64,000 nt of DNA from Chaetomium olivaceum (Eukaryota > Ascomycota > Sordariomycetes > Sordariales > Chaetomiaceae), in the NCBI GenBank assembly GCA_039881045.1, contig JAYWVB010000008.1, positions 558,001 through 622,000 of the forward strand, given 5' to 3'. Within the stretch, counting starts at the first letter, position 1; every line of letters begins with the position of its first letter. A program made the position numbers and the translations under genes. Positions 19,067 to 30,137 of the stretch are shown here, one piece after another. The notes beneath the pieces are model-generated. The model worked only from the letters and a program-made list of their open reading frames with translations. It ran no database searches and had not been told where the DNA came from.

Positions 19067-20417
19067 ATGGACCGTCTCTTCAATCCCGATATATTCTTTA
19101 CCATCCCGGATGCGGAGCTCCTCTTTCTGCTCCGGGATGCCTTTGCGCAAGAGCTGGAGCGGCTCAAAAACGCCTACTCGGTCAATGACCCAAACATTGC
19201 AAGGCCATCGACCCCGTCTCCAACTCTCCATCACGTATTCTCTACGGAGCCGATTACGATCAAGTCAACCGGACGCTCGTCAGCGTCCTAGCGCTGCGTT
19301 GGCTGCACAACTTGCAGTATGATCAGTTCGTGGCAGGGCAGCCCGAGTCGGTGCGGCTGACGCGCGAGTCTTTTGCGTGGATGAGACAGCGGGCAGCCGA
19401 AGTCCCTGATGACTACCTGGAAGCGCTCTTGACGGCTGTCATCATCAACGATCTTGGCAAAGACCCATCATTCGCCGTCGACTAACATTCCCGGACCGGC
19501 GAGGATGTCTCTGCACTCAACCATGACGCTATCCTCCTTAAAACATGTCTACAGCCGGGCATGGTGGCTGCGCTCGACCGTCTGGCCCCCCTACAGCGGG
19601 CCGGCGTCGTGCGCGGCCTCGAACTCGGCGTCGACTTCAACTACGGGCAGCTGGCACAGACCGAAAACGCGCCTGCCTGCCTCAATGCACTGCGACGCTT
19701 TAGCGGGAATGACCATGACCGACGTGCCGTGACGCTTCACTTCCTTGAGCAGCTGCTCGACGTTTCTGGCGCCGCGGGCCATATGGACTGGACGTCGGCG
19801 CGGAAGCTAGTTGAGCCCATTGTCCAAGCCTACCGTGTCAGCCACGAAGTAGTAATCGGTGTTGTCTTGGGCACCTTAAATCCATGCGCGGGGTACGACC
19901 TTGTCCTCACCCGTCGCGCGGACCTGCTCCGGCACAAGGGCTTCCGTGCCCTCGACCTTTGCAATGCGGATGACCGCGCCTTATCGCGCTTGATGTGTAT
20001 GGGCGGCGTGGCCGACCGGCCTACCGCTAATTTGTACGAAGCCGTCTGGACGTCGCTGGGCAAACTCACGCGCCGGGGCCTTGTCAGATCTCTCAGCTTG
20101 CCCGGCTCCGCGGCCGACCCAGCTGTCTTGCCGACCTACATGCCTGCCTTGCTCACGCAAGCGGCTGACGCCACCAATTTGTCGAGACCGTGTAGGGAAA
20201 AGGAGAGAGGTCTACGCTCAGCCCTATTCTACCTGTCACGCGTCATGATATGCCACCACCGCCAGCCCGGCACTATCATGGGGCCATCGTCGTCGAGCGC
20301 AACGTCCTGGATGTGCTAAAGAACGTGGTGCAGAACCAAGCCTTTCGCGAGCACCCTGGGATCTTGCAGAGGGCCGACGTGCCGAGAGGGACAGGTGTTA
20401 TCTTTGATGAAACTTGA
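19067..20417 (+). pseudogene. Broken gene of an unnamed fungal family
   Basis: A continuous protein-like trace can be followed across three frames. MDRLFNPDIFFTIPDAELLF (19067 on) shifts near 19205 into DPVSNSPSRILYGADYDQVN, then VIINDLGKDPSFAVD, an in-frame TAA near 19483, and in the same frame HSRTGEDVSALNHDAILL, ELGVDFNYGQLAQTENAPA and LLDVSGAAGHMDWTSARKL. A further shift near 20260 leads to AIVVERNVLDVLKNVV and a TGA at 20415-20417. I do not recognise a named domain. The recurring Asn/His-Asp pairs (INDLGK, NHD, GHMDW) suggest an all-helical metal-binding fold, but this is only an impression. One stop plus at least two shifts make it a pseudogene unless the sequence is wrong. It lies 340 bp downstream of the LINE insertion site. 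Confidence 0.55.
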
Positions 20418-20475
20418 CTTTTGGAGGGGTTCACCTGTTATCCTATTGCTTACTTAACATCAGGTGGCTATGTCT

Positions 20476-21923
20476 TCAGCTTCCCGGGCTACGTCTCTCA
20501 CGACTAGTACTCGTGGCCTTTTGAACTTGTCGCCTCTCCGCATGTTCCATCTTTTTTTCGCCGTATTTCTTTAGCCACGAAGGGTTCCGAGGCAGTAGAC
20601 CCCACGCCTTCATGGACTCCTCCTCCTCCGCAGTTGGCTCGAGCCATACATACAGGTCCTGGCGACGCCTTCTAGTTTTAGTGGCAGGCAGTCGCTGTTG
20701 CGTATCAGGCCTTTGCCCCTCCACTTCACCCGCTTTGGATTCCACATCGTTCTTGGTCATCCAACGCCCATCCCGGTCATCACCGACTGTTAACAATCCT
20801 TCGAGAGCAACCCTATCACCCCCGCTTCCGCTCTCTCCAGACCCCTCACACACCCATTCGCCATAGCTCTCTGGGAACCTGGAGACGGTTGCCTTCAACC
20901 TACGGGTTATCCAGCACGAGCGTGTCTCCTCCCCGAGGCCGATTCTGAAATCCTCGCATCCGACTCGGATTCTCGTCAGGACCGTGGCAACAAGGAGCAA
21001 CACCACGGTGTATATCTGCGTGTGCAACGCCGACATGCCCAGACTGACAACATGGACTGCGAAAGCGGCCCATCCAAACAAGCGGATGCCGCTGTACAGC
21101 CCCTGGTTCCTGATCATGGGGTTTGTCAAGAAGATGTGCTTGACGAGATACGTCTTGGTAATCATCGAGATCGCCCTCCCATCGTCAGTGATGACGAGGA
21201 GCTTAGCGGGATCTTCGGGGTGAATCGGTACCACCGGCTCGATTGGCGGTTGGACAGAGCCCGGCAATGCATTATTCCGTTCTGCCAGACAGGTCTCTTT
21301 GTACAGGCGTGCCTCCGTCTTGTATGCCTTGTCTGCTAAGTCAAAGTCCTGCAGCTCTCGCTCATATTTGGCCCTGAGCTTGGGTAGATCGGCTTCGGCG
21401 CTCTCAATGTTGGCGTCAATCGCACGGCTGTTCATGTGGACGAGGATGACCTTGACCGCGATTGAGGCCGTCATAGACATGGCATTTGCGAAGCCCCACC
21501 AGTCTCCCGAGAGAACCGTCATGGCGATCAGCATGCCGTTGAGAGGCAGTCCGACGAGTAGGAAGCCGGCAAGATAAGAGCGCCATCGCGGCGGGCGGGT
21601 GCCGACCTCCCAGTTGATCCGGGTGCGCACCGTCTCGAAGCGCTGTGACTTGGTCCAGCGGTAGAACCAGCCCGCCAACTCGGTCGTCACGATACCGCCC
21701 GATATCGCGTACAGCGTGTAGCCGGGGCGCCTCTCGGTGAACCGGTCGCCTGCCACCACGAAGGCGCCAAGCAGGGCAGGAGCTGAAGGAGCGGGCTGGA
21801 CACCAGCCGGCCGATGCTCTAGTCCATCTCAACAGATCCGAGCATCGTCACGAGGCCCAGGGCGTCGATTCTGAAATTGCTCCCCGCTGCCCAGTTGTTC
21901 AGCGCACTGTTCCAAGGGTACAT
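20476..21923 (-). pseudogene. Multi-pass membrane protein gene, 5' region broken
   Basis: The long frame (stop at 20476) encodes over 400 residues but has no ATG before its first recognisable parts (GYTLYAISGGIVTTELAGWF). Upstream, another frame carries MYPWNSALNNW (ATG at 21923), then FRIDALGLVTMLGSVEMD, a TAG at 21821-21819 and SIGRLVSSPLLQLLP, which must shift into the long frame near 21780. Hydrophobic spans occur at YLAGFLLVGLPLNGMLIAM, GFANAMSMTASIAVKVIL and VVLLLVATVLTRI; a charged helix lies between them and a hydrophilic tail of about 150 residues ends the protein. The family looks like a common uncharacterised fungal membrane protein; no function can be given. A truncated, rearranged second copy of its 3' end lies at 23908-24223 on the opposite strand. 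Confidence 0.55.
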
Positions 21924-22535
21924 GGCTTACCGCAAGCAGATTCTTGGTGCTGTTCTGCTGTGAGCGGCGAGGTCCTACCACGGGGTCATGGCACAGCCTT
22001 CTGTGAAGTCTAATTATCAGGTTCATGGAGGGTGAGCGCAACATATTTACATACCTAATCAGCGACCCCGCACGAGAGTCTCACAAGTGCGTGTCAACCG
22101 CAGAGAAAGCCTATGGCAGTCACGGCTTATGTGCAACCTCGGGGGCAGTAGCCGGTGGTCCATCTGGCTGACTTGCCGCCGTTGTCTCTGCAGATACGGT
22201 ACGGCCGGCCATGCAGGCCATGCAGGCTCCCTATGCAGGGCTTCTGATAAGCGGTGTACTAATCGTACAAACTCAGCGAACGCACACGAGTGACACGACG
22301 CGAACTCGACACGGCCCCTCTGTAATTAACCTCGGAAACCTTCTGCTGCCCCTCCCACCGAGGTTGCCATGGAAGATCCTGCCCTTTCCCTCGATTTGTC
22401 TAATGGCGGCTACATTGGCAACCTCTGGCTGCGCGTCCTCGCCATCGAAACCGTCGTGGGCCTGGTCGGCCACCCCTCTGCGCCAGCGAACACGGCGCAG
22501 ATCGCCCATGTGGCTCTACACATCCACTCGGCGAG
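21924..22535. other. Intergenic, possibly with a gene fragment
   Basis: No supported gene. A 56-codon ATG frame on the + strand (22369-22539) encodes one hydrophobic stretch (GNLWLRVLAIETVVGLVG) and runs 4 bases into the end of the GNAT gene. It may be a fragment of a membrane protein or chance. Confidence 0.3.
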
Positions 22536-23355
22536 TTAGATAGTATCGACGGCTTGGTCTTTGGTCTTCGTTGGGTTAGGGAGAACGGGGGCTTGGCGTG
22601 GGGAGCGCAGCATGCTTGTGATGGGACCATGAGGTGTGTCAACTTGGCCAACAACCTCAAATCCGAACTTAGAATATAATCTGACTCCAGCTGGCGACGC
22701 CAGAACATATCCATACCGGCCATGACGATCCATATCTTCAAAAATAGATTGCATTAGCATAGACCCGAGTCCTTGGCGTTGGTATTCCGGACAGATCGAC
22801 ATAATCGTTATTCCTGTGGCATATTGGCACACGAATTCGCGCCGCGAAAATCACCAAATCCGGGGTCGGTTGTAACGTACGGCATACATTATCGAGATGC
22901 CCAATGACCCTTTGCCGCTCTTTCTTCAAGGCTGCCGACACTTTTAACCATGCACGCACATCTAGTGCCTCAGGGAGCCAATGCTCAGACTTTTGCCCGT
23001 TGCTAACCTTCGTTGCTTCTGCGGCAGTCTTGTTTTCGTTTGGATTGGCTTGCTCCCCCAGACATCGTTCCAAAACCCACCCGGCCAAGCCAACAAGGGT
23101 TCCATCGGCCTGGCGTATTTTCCGGAGGTATGTTCGACCGCCTATGATAGCATCCTTGATGCCTCCGCCTGCATGCCATCTAATGACCTCATCCTTTTGT
23201 TGCTCTGAGAAGTCGACGCCCGGATGAGGGAACATCAGACGGAAGAGTGGACCGCTTTCTGATGCTGGAGAGTCAACGGCCTGCGCGAGGTGGTCTGCAT
23301 CAGCTATGAAAACAGGCTCAAGTGCGAAGTGGTAGTCAGAGAGAGGCGTGGCCAT
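22536..23355 (-). CDS. GNAT-family N-acetyltransferase
   Basis: Two exons, 23355-22881 and 22813-22536, are joined across a 67-nt intron (22880-22814, GTACGT to CCACAG, phase 1). The product is 250 residues. The start at 23355 (MATPLSDYHFAL) is preferred over an in-frame upstream ATG at 23499 because the fold begins there. The acetyl-CoA-binding motif A spans the exon junction: CRITIMSICPEYQRQGLGSM, with the Q/RxxGxG signature, then motif B SPAGVRLYSKFGFEVVG. Fungal relatives of this type acetylate unknown small molecules or proteins. The middle contains a Glu/Lys-rich linker (NPNENKTAAEATKVSNGQK). Read across this intron the frame is intact. The gene is probably cytosolic, as no targeting signal is seen. 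Confidence 0.85.
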
Positions 23356-23907
23356 TGTTATGAGAGGTTGCGTCAAGGCGAGAGGAGGTCGTGGAGCTGG
23401 GAAAAGTGTGGCACCTTGAAACCGGCGGTGGAAGGATGAACTTTGTCGTGCACCCAAGACCTTTTTGTTCGGCCCAACCTCGGTACCTGGTACATACATA
23501 ACTACATGTCAGGTACTTGGAAGGGATGTTTGTGGATAACCCCACCTCATCCCAAGAGGGATCTTGGCTGGATTTCACCGCCACAGCACAGTGCCTAGCT
23601 GTCACATGGTTCGGGAGCTTTGCCGTTCGCCAATGTGAACTTATAGACTATGCCAAAATCTGCAGCCCTTTTATCGTGTCCTCCTGCCTAATGGAACGTC
23701 GATCCACCCTCCAAAAGGGTATGCAGCACGTCTCGCTGCAGGCGTGGATGATGGACTGTATGCTGCTCAGGAGTCAAACCTCACTTCCATGGCACACCTG
23801 TAACCTTCCGATTCACACAACTGGTTGACCGTGAAGTTGGGTAGTATACTACTGGCACACCCGTCGTCGCCGTTACCTTATAGCTTATGCGACATACCCT
23901 CCTCTAA
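23356..23907. other. Intergenic
   Basis: About 550 bp upstream of the GNAT gene. No gene seen. The right end adjoins the truncated duplicate beginning at about 23908. Confidence 0.3.
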
Positions 23908-24223
23908 AGTCGGATCCGAGGACTTCAGAATCGGCCTCGGGGAGGTGACACGCTTGTGCTGGGTAACCCGTAGGTTGAAGACAATCTGCAAGTTCCCAGA
24001 GAGCTATAGCGAATAGGATTGTGAGGGGGCTGGAGAGAGCGGGAGCGGTAGTGGTATAGTTGCTGACCAGGCCTCGGAACCCTTCGTAGCTAAAGAAATA
24101 CGGCGAAAAAGGGTTGAAATATGCGGAGAGGCGACAAGTTGAAAAGGCCACGAGTACTATTCGTGAGAGACGTAGCTCGGGAAGTTGGAGACATAGATAC
24201 TTGATGAAGTAAGCAATACGATA
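23908..24223 (+). pseudogene. Truncated inverted copy of the 20.5-kb membrane gene's 3' end
   Basis: Reading + from 23908, the frame VGSEDFRIGLGE, RLCWVTRRLK and FPESYSE closely follows VGCEDFRIGLGE, RSCWITRRLK and FPESYGE of the minus-strand gene at 20.8-20.97 kb. It then stops (TAG where the other copy has TGG). After an internal deletion of about 200 bp it matches the other copy's last 130 coding bases and continues past its stop codon into the 3' flank (GACATAG then AAGTAAGCAATA). Most differences are transitions (C/T, G/A). The copy is therefore a segmental duplication placed in inverted orientation 3 kb away, not an independent gene. Confidence 0.75.
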
Positions 24224-25083
24224 GTATATGGGCCGCTCCAACATGTAAAATTTCGTCAAGGACAGCGCCTCCCTAAGACGGCAAGGTGCTCAAGGGATGC
24301 TTTCTTTTCCACCGCGTCCTTTAGGAGTTGAAACTAGTAAATCCAACTCGTGTAACGGGCTGTGCCCGAGGTGAGCCTCGGTAACCCTCGGCCAGCTCAC
24401 GTACAAGCACGGTCCACCGAGCCCCTGGATGAAGCTATTCCCAGTTGCCCCACAGCGCACCGAACATTCTAGCAATGCGCTCGGGCCACCGCACTCACGA
24501 TCATAAAGCAGCCCCACGAGCTGCCAGACTCTCTCATCTTTCCTTTTCTTCTTCAAGCTTAGTGTACTCGTAGAGTCATCACCAGATAGTTGCAATATAC
24601 TCCTGGGACCGTTACACTCGAGAGTTTTAGATAGCAAATATGGAGGCGTTCTAAATTTCTAAGCGAAAATTAACCGACCCATCTATTGTAGTATATGAGG
24701 GTTTGGCGAAAACTGGGTTAAGAGGCATTTTCCCCATTGTACGAATACATGTACGTGCAAAATTGGGTGCTCAGAAGGGAAAGGCGCCTCATATCTACCT
24801 CGAGGCTTTTTTCGTTACATGACACAGGAGCTGTAAAAGTATGTAGTATCCCAATAGTAGCCCAGCGAACCGATCAGGCCCCCAAGGCGCTGACCAAGGC
24901 TTATATGGAAGAATGGAAAAATGGGAACTGTATCATCAAACCCTGCTGTGATGGTCCCCTTATCCAAACCCAAGAAAAAGGTTCACACTTTTGCTGCAGA
25001 AGGAGCGTGATGCCGCCCTCGCCAAGTTTCTCCTCGATCTATCCCCGCCCACCAAATTTGAGGAGAGGGCCCAGTTTGGTGAA
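24224..25083. other. Intergenic, AT-richer
   Basis: About 860 bp. A minus-strand frame at 24290-24637 lacks an ATG at its start and has no recognisable motif, so it is not called. Nothing else is supported. Confidence 0.3.
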
Positions 25084-25794
25084 ATGCCTTTGCAAAAGCC
25101 TGGTGCAAGTGCCATTGGGCGCGATTATAGATCTGAAGATGGGGATGCACGCCGAAGAAACATCGACCGCAGCCCCTCTGACACCGAGCGCAAAGAGATA
25201 GGGCAGGCACTTGGTCAATATCTCAGTCAAAATTCGATAGCGGAGTCGAGTGATACCGACAGGCACAAAGCGTTTCCTGGTACAAGTCATGATCCACGAC
25301 CACAACACCATGACTCCATAGAGAATAAACAAAGGTCTCCCGTGTTCTTTCCGTCGCTGGAAGCCATGGAAACCATTAGAAAAGAAATCATGGCAACGAG
25401 CGAGCCAGCCAAACTCAAGAGTGCAATGGCTCGAACCGAGAGAGAACAACAATTCAAGCGTCGACATAAACTGGAAAACCAGTTCGGGCAAAATTCACGG
25501 GGCTCGCAGCTCAGGTCGACGGGGGCGGCCAACGTTTACTCTGTGTTCAACCGCGAACATTTGCAACTCTGGATCTGGGCATGTGGTCCCTGGCCGTTCT
25601 GGAGTCGAGAATGCAGGTACCTTACTCAACAATGCCAGCAAGAACCGTGCCGTGTATCCATTGCAATGCTTCCGCCCCCCTCAAGCCGGGACGGCGTGGA
25701 GGATTATTTTATCGGACAGTTCTGGGCAAGTAAAGATCAACATGGAGTACCTCAGGATTTGTTCCAACCTTGGGTCCGCCGTCTAGGGAGCTGA
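25084..25794 (+). CDS. Uncharacterised charged protein, doubtful
   Basis: A frame of 236 codons begins at the ATG at 25084; the same frame is open back to 24952 without an ATG. Composition is coding-like: rich in Lys/Arg/Glu/Gln/Ser and low in hydrophobics, with a helical EREQQFKRRHKLENQFGQN stretch. This suggests a disordered or coiled-coil protein, or a fragment of one. No domain is recognised. Lack of a clear start context, no matching splice sites and an aromatic-rich C-terminal third of different character (LWIWACGPWPFW) make a gene relic or a chance frame as likely as a functional gene. Confidence 0.3.
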   Translation: MPLQKPGASAIGRDYRSEDGDARRRNIDRSPSDTERKEIGQALGQYLSQNSIAESSDTDRHKAFPGTSHDPRPQHHDSIENKQRSPVFFPSLEAMETIRKEIMATSEPAKLKSAMARTEREQQFKRRHKLENQFGQNSRGSQLRSTGAANVYSVFNREHLQLWIWACGPWPFWSRECRYLTQQCQQEPCRVSIAMLPPPSSRDGVEDYFIGQFWASKDQHGVPQDLFQPWVRRLGS

Positions 25795-26504
25795 AGGTTT
25801 ACTGATGCAGAATTCAATCAACTTTGTTTCCCATCGCAATGGTTGTGGAACCATTTGGGACATGCCTTCGATCCCAGCAAATGTTGAAGTGGCTCCCGTG
25901 CAAAGCTTGGGTATACGAGACCCGATCCGCTCCCAGATGACAGCGCAACTCTCTTCCCATTCCCAGTGGTCAGGCGATCTGCAATTCGGTTGCTCCACCT
26001 GACCACCGGGAAACGGACGAAGCGGGGGTTCTCGGGTTCTCGGGGGGGTTCTGCTAAGATGGGCGACAGGGCGGCAGGGCGGCTGGGCAATGGGCACGAC
26101 ACGATTATGCAATTACTTGCCACATCGATGTCAAAATAACGAGGTCAGAAGCACCGATTCCGGCGTTTTCAATCGCGTATTCGAGGTTTGACAAGTTAGG
26201 TACGTTTTCCTTTTCTGAGGTCTTCCAACCAAGGGTAAGCACGTAAGGTACATACAAGTAAACACCGAGCTAATTCGGGAACTACACTTCTCAAGGCGCG
26301 AAATTACCGGATTGGGGCCGGTGATCAACAGCCAAAAAGTGTCTTCATCTTCGTCATCGTCTCCAACACTCACTCCATCACAGGACCTCGTGCAGCATTA
26401 TATGTCAATCCCTGGGTAGGGTTTGCGAACGGCAGAGCTGAAGTTGTTGTCACACAAAACGTAAGGTATTATCGCTTAGTTTTCACCAGTGTATTAACGC
26501 CAAG
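25795..26504. other. Intergenic
   Basis: About 710 bp. No gene seen. A short duplicated run (GGTTCTCGGGTTCTCGGGGGGG) occurs at about 26027-26048. Confidence 0.3.
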
Positions 26505-28357
26505 GTGCCAGGTCCAGCGTCTCAACCCCCTCCGAAGAGACCGTGGTTTTCCAGGGTAGCGACCAAGATCAATCGCGTACTGTCGTTGAAACGACAGCCG
26601 CCGGAGGCAAGGATGGACGCTGAGGATGCGGACTACTGCCCCGTTTCGGGATGCACTGGGTTGATTAAATACAGGTGGAAGCCGCTAGACCGACCCGACA
26701 AAATGATCAGACTCCTCAAGCTGTACGGCGGTTACGGGTAGCCCTACGGAAGCCTCTGATGCAAAAGACCGCCCGGCATACACGGCTCTGTCGCACACCT
26801 GGGGTTCCGGGTTGAAGAAGTTTTTGCTCCATATTCTGCCGCAGAACGGAGGAAGATGGTCAAGCGAGCCACACCAAACAATCCCCATCACGACTTCTCT
26901 CTACCTCGTGCTCCGTAGAATGTGCCCCGGGAGCGAGGATCACGCCTCTCTCTACATTTGGGCAGACGCCGTCTGCATCGCCCAAACGCCGAGGCGAGAT
27001 GACAGGGAGAGGTCCCGGTCGTGGAAAAGGAGGCTCGATGAACAAATCCAAGAAAAGACGCAACAAATCCGCATTCTGGCGGGTATCTTCACCTCGGCGG
27101 AGATGGTTTGGGCGTGGCTGGGCGACCAGGAACCCGGCGACGGGAGCTAGGTGGCCATGCCGCTCCTCGACAACCTGGGGAGGCAGCTTGAAGACTTCGG
27201 GAAGGCGGGAGGCAGCTTGCGGACCCTCAACGCGGCGGCGCTTTTCCGGAACTTTACTCTGCCCCCAAAGGAGAACCCCAAGTGGGCCGCCGTGAGCAAC
27301 CTCATCAGGCGCCGATGGTTCTCTCCCGTGTGGGTTGTGCAAGAGGTCGTGCTGGCCGCCAGGATCAGCATATGGTGCGGGGATAGCAACACCAGCTGGG
27401 ACCGCTTCTTCTCGGCCGTCCAGCTGTGTTTCTTAGCGGCCAGGCTTGGCGGCTTTAATATTGCTGACAACCAGACCCAGAAGAACGTCTTGGAGCTCGG
27501 GGAACGGCGGAATCGTTGCTGGGCTGACGGCAAGCTGGAAAAGGGCGACATGTTCGAGCTGCTGGAGGCCTTCCACCAGAAGGCCGCCACTGTGCCCCGG
27601 GATCGACTCTTTGCGCTGTTGAGCATGGCGGCGGATGAGACGAAGGCGGGTCTCGAGTTGGATTACAGACTCAGTTTGATCGACCTTGTAAAGAAATGGG
27701 GCGTCGCCTATTAAGGAGCTCGGTCGACGGGATCTGGGATTTAAATCGAGTGACCCGCGACGGTATCTCCGAGCGATATTCAAAATGATCGACAGGAAGG
27801 CAAAGGAGGCCAAGCTATCCGAGGACGAGATCAGAGACATCAGATGCAAGCTGCCCATTGGCGGCGCCGACCTACCCACGAGAGGATGCTGGGACCGCAT
27901 GAACCCAAAGGTCACGGCCTTTGACGCGTACAAACACCTGAACCGGTACTTACAGAGGGTGCAGTTGTGGGAATCAGGTGAGCCGTGGGAGAATGAGGAG
28001 TACAGACTCCGCGCGGCTGCTGATGGAGATGCGATGCAACCGTGTCTGGAGGAATTTGCAGATGCTTTGATGGCATACATTGACACGGCGTCCAAGTCTG
28101 CTGACAAGTTCTACCCGGCTCATGCAGTTGTCTGCTGGACCGAAGGGAACCGCGCTGCGCTCGTGCCCCATGTTGCGCAGGAAGGGGATGTTGTCGTCAT
28201 CTTTCCCGGGGCCAAGGTGCCGCTCATCTTGAGGCAAGCGACCGAGGTTGCACATGTACTTGTGGGAGAGGGCTATGTGCATGGCATTATGGGTGGTGAG
28301 GCCATGACGATGCAAAGAGACGGGAAAATGGATTCGAGGAGGATCCGGATAATGTGA
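26505..28357 (+). pseudogene. HET-domain gene, broken
   Basis: Pieces of one HET protein follow each other in different frames. The N-terminal MDAEDADYCPVSGC (first ATG 26613) continues to DKMIRLLKLYGGYG, then a TAG and a one-base shift near 26738. The next frame gives AYTALSHTWGSG, LYIWADAVCIAQT and MVWAWLGDQEPGDGS with an in-frame TAG at 27148-27150. The same frame continues with RRRWFSPVWVVQEVVLA and PRDRLFALLSMAAD, and a second one-base shift near 27710 leads to IKELGRRDLGFKSSD and the frame ending at 28357. This is the order expected for HET (PF06985) proteins: WIDA/VWADA, AxVVWAWLG, RPWFxRVWVxQE. The TAG is compatible with a CAG-to-TAG or TGG-to-TAG transition. Two shifts may be sequence errors, but the internal stop suggests a dead copy. 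Confidence 0.65.
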
Positions 28358-28948
28358 ATGTATGTACCTAATGTACGTGTACTGTACTCTCCCCCCCCCC
28401 CCCCTTCCCCTCCCGCCTGAGCATATACGGCGCCGCGTGTTTGCCCTTATCACTTCTTCCATGCCATTCAGTCCAGCTACCTCACCAAGACTAGCTAAGA
28501 GCATCGCTTGGTGCGGGATAATATAAGGCACCTACCTAGGTAACTAGTCGGTAATTCATGATCTCTATTAACGACACAACCGGCTTTTACGCAGGCAATG
28601 CATGAGCACTGAAATATATTGATTCATTTTAATGTCAATAACTATTACGCAGTCGACACAGTCATTCATCACACAACATCGCGTTTCCACTAATATTATC
28701 TCTAGGAGCAAAACACGAGTACCTGCATCCAAGACCCGGCTACCACTTGCACGAGGAGATCTAGAAAACATGAGATAGAGATGTGAAAATGGCTTGGTCA
28801 ACATTACCCCCAAAGGGAAACAAAACAAAATATCCCCTCCCCTCACCCCTCCCTCATCACAACCGAGAAACAGCACCCAGTCAGCACCCATAATTGCACG
28901 CAAAGATACATAAGACCACTGTTGGCGCTGGTGCCTCCCCTTGCGCGG
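28358..28948. other. Intergenic with a long poly-C tract
   Basis: About 590 bp; no gene seen. A C homopolymer of about 14 lies at 28390-28403. The right part is the 3' flank of the minus-strand GPI-type gene. Confidence 0.35.
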
Positions 28949-29746
28949 TTCTGTGGTGAAAGCATAGTTAGCGGGAGGCTAGATAGGGAGTAGGGATGCC
29001 GTGACGCGGAGGGCTTACATATTGCGGCGCCAGCAACCGCCAGAAGCATAGCAACCACAGGGAGCACGTTGGACAAAGCCAGAGAATTGCCGCCAGAATC
29101 AGAATCAGGGGCGCTGCTTTCCCGAGCTTGCTGAGTACCAGCCGAGGTGCCAGCCGGCCCCGTCTCCGGTGCCCCCTGTCCCGGCGTAGCTGTTGGCCCG
29201 GCCTTCACCGCCGCCGTACCCGTCACGTTTGCCTCGGCATAGCACTCGGCGTTGATGAGCGTGTGGTTCAGATAGACAGCGCCGCCCAAAACTCCAAAAT
29301 TGGACGCCTGGTACCACATGATGGGGCACTCCTCGGCGATGCGGATGACGCTGGCGCTGTTGGCCGCCCACCACGAAGACGCGCTAAGGGCGTAGGACGT
29401 GTAGTCCGGGAGCAGGGAGGGGGCATGGCCGTGGTGAAGCCGCACCAGCGCGACTTGTCGGGGAAGGCGCAGGGGTAGTCGTAGGTTCCTGATGTCAGGC
29501 AGGTCTCAATCAGGCTGGAGCCGAATGAATTGTGCGCTTCCGCCAGCTTGCCGGTTGGTGTTGGCATCGAAAGATAGGTCATGGGTCCTCGGTCGCGCAC
29601 CGCCATGGGTCGGTTCCTGTGGTGTCTGGGGCTGCCGTGGGCGCGACTAACGGGTGCAACTTGGTGTAGTCCATCGATGATGTGAGAGCGGTGGTGGTTG
29701 CCATGAAGTTGGCGAATGCCACTGCGAGGGCTGCTTTTCGCGTCAT
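28949..29746 (-). pseudogene. Secreted, probably GPI-anchored protein gene with two frame breaks
   Basis: The start is the ATG at 29746 and the product begins with a signal peptide (MTRKAALAVAFANFMATTTA). Reading continues to WRCATEDP, where a TGA would end it. One base away the sequence goes on with TYLSMPTPTGKLAE and CLTSGTYDYPCAFPDKSRWC, and after a second shift in a C-run near 29420 with PSLLPDYTSYALSASSWWAA. A Ser/Thr/Gly-rich stretch and a hydrophobic tail (ALSNVLPVVAMLLAVAGAAI) follow, the usual pattern for GPI anchoring. A 68-nt intron (29018-28951, GTAAGC to CACAG) follows the tail, and the stop codon is formed across it (T + AA). Both breaks sit at short homopolymers or single bases and could be read errors. 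The family is uncharacterised and cell-wall-associated by inference. Confidence 0.6.
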
Positions 29747-30137
29747 GTTTGTTGGTGCTGGTATCTTGGCAGCAAAGTTGAGCCGGATAAGTGAGGAAAC
29801 GGAGGCGAAGAAATAAAATGCAGTCCCCCGGCGTTTTGTTCACCCAGCCCAACCGTTGTCAGACATCTTCGCTGTGGAAGGTAGGGCTCATCAAGGACCA
29901 AGTCACAGAGCACAATTTCTGCCCCTATCTGTCTGTGTACGCACAGTACGGACAAAGTTCACAAGCACCTTGGCAAATGCGAGAGTCTCGGGAGGCCAAG
30001 GCCGGCATGGCCAAAAAGGGAAATACATCCACCCCCTGAACTAACTACCGAAATACGAAGTAGCTCCAGCTCAGGCAACAGAGCCTCGCAAATCAACCAT
30101 GAGATCGGGGCCGAAACACGTCGGGAACGGACTCGTG
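29747..30137. other. Intergenic (391 bp)
   Basis: Upstream region of the GPI-type gene and 3' flank of the 265-residue gene that ends at 30138. No gene supported. Confidence 0.3.

Noticed and set aside
22369..22539. 56-codon + strand frame with one hydrophobic stretch
   Set aside because: Too short, overlaps the end of the GNAT gene and resembles no family; kept only as a note in the intergenic entry.
24290..24637. 115-codon minus-strand frame
   Set aside because: No ATG at its start, no recognisable motif and located in decayed AT-rich sequence.
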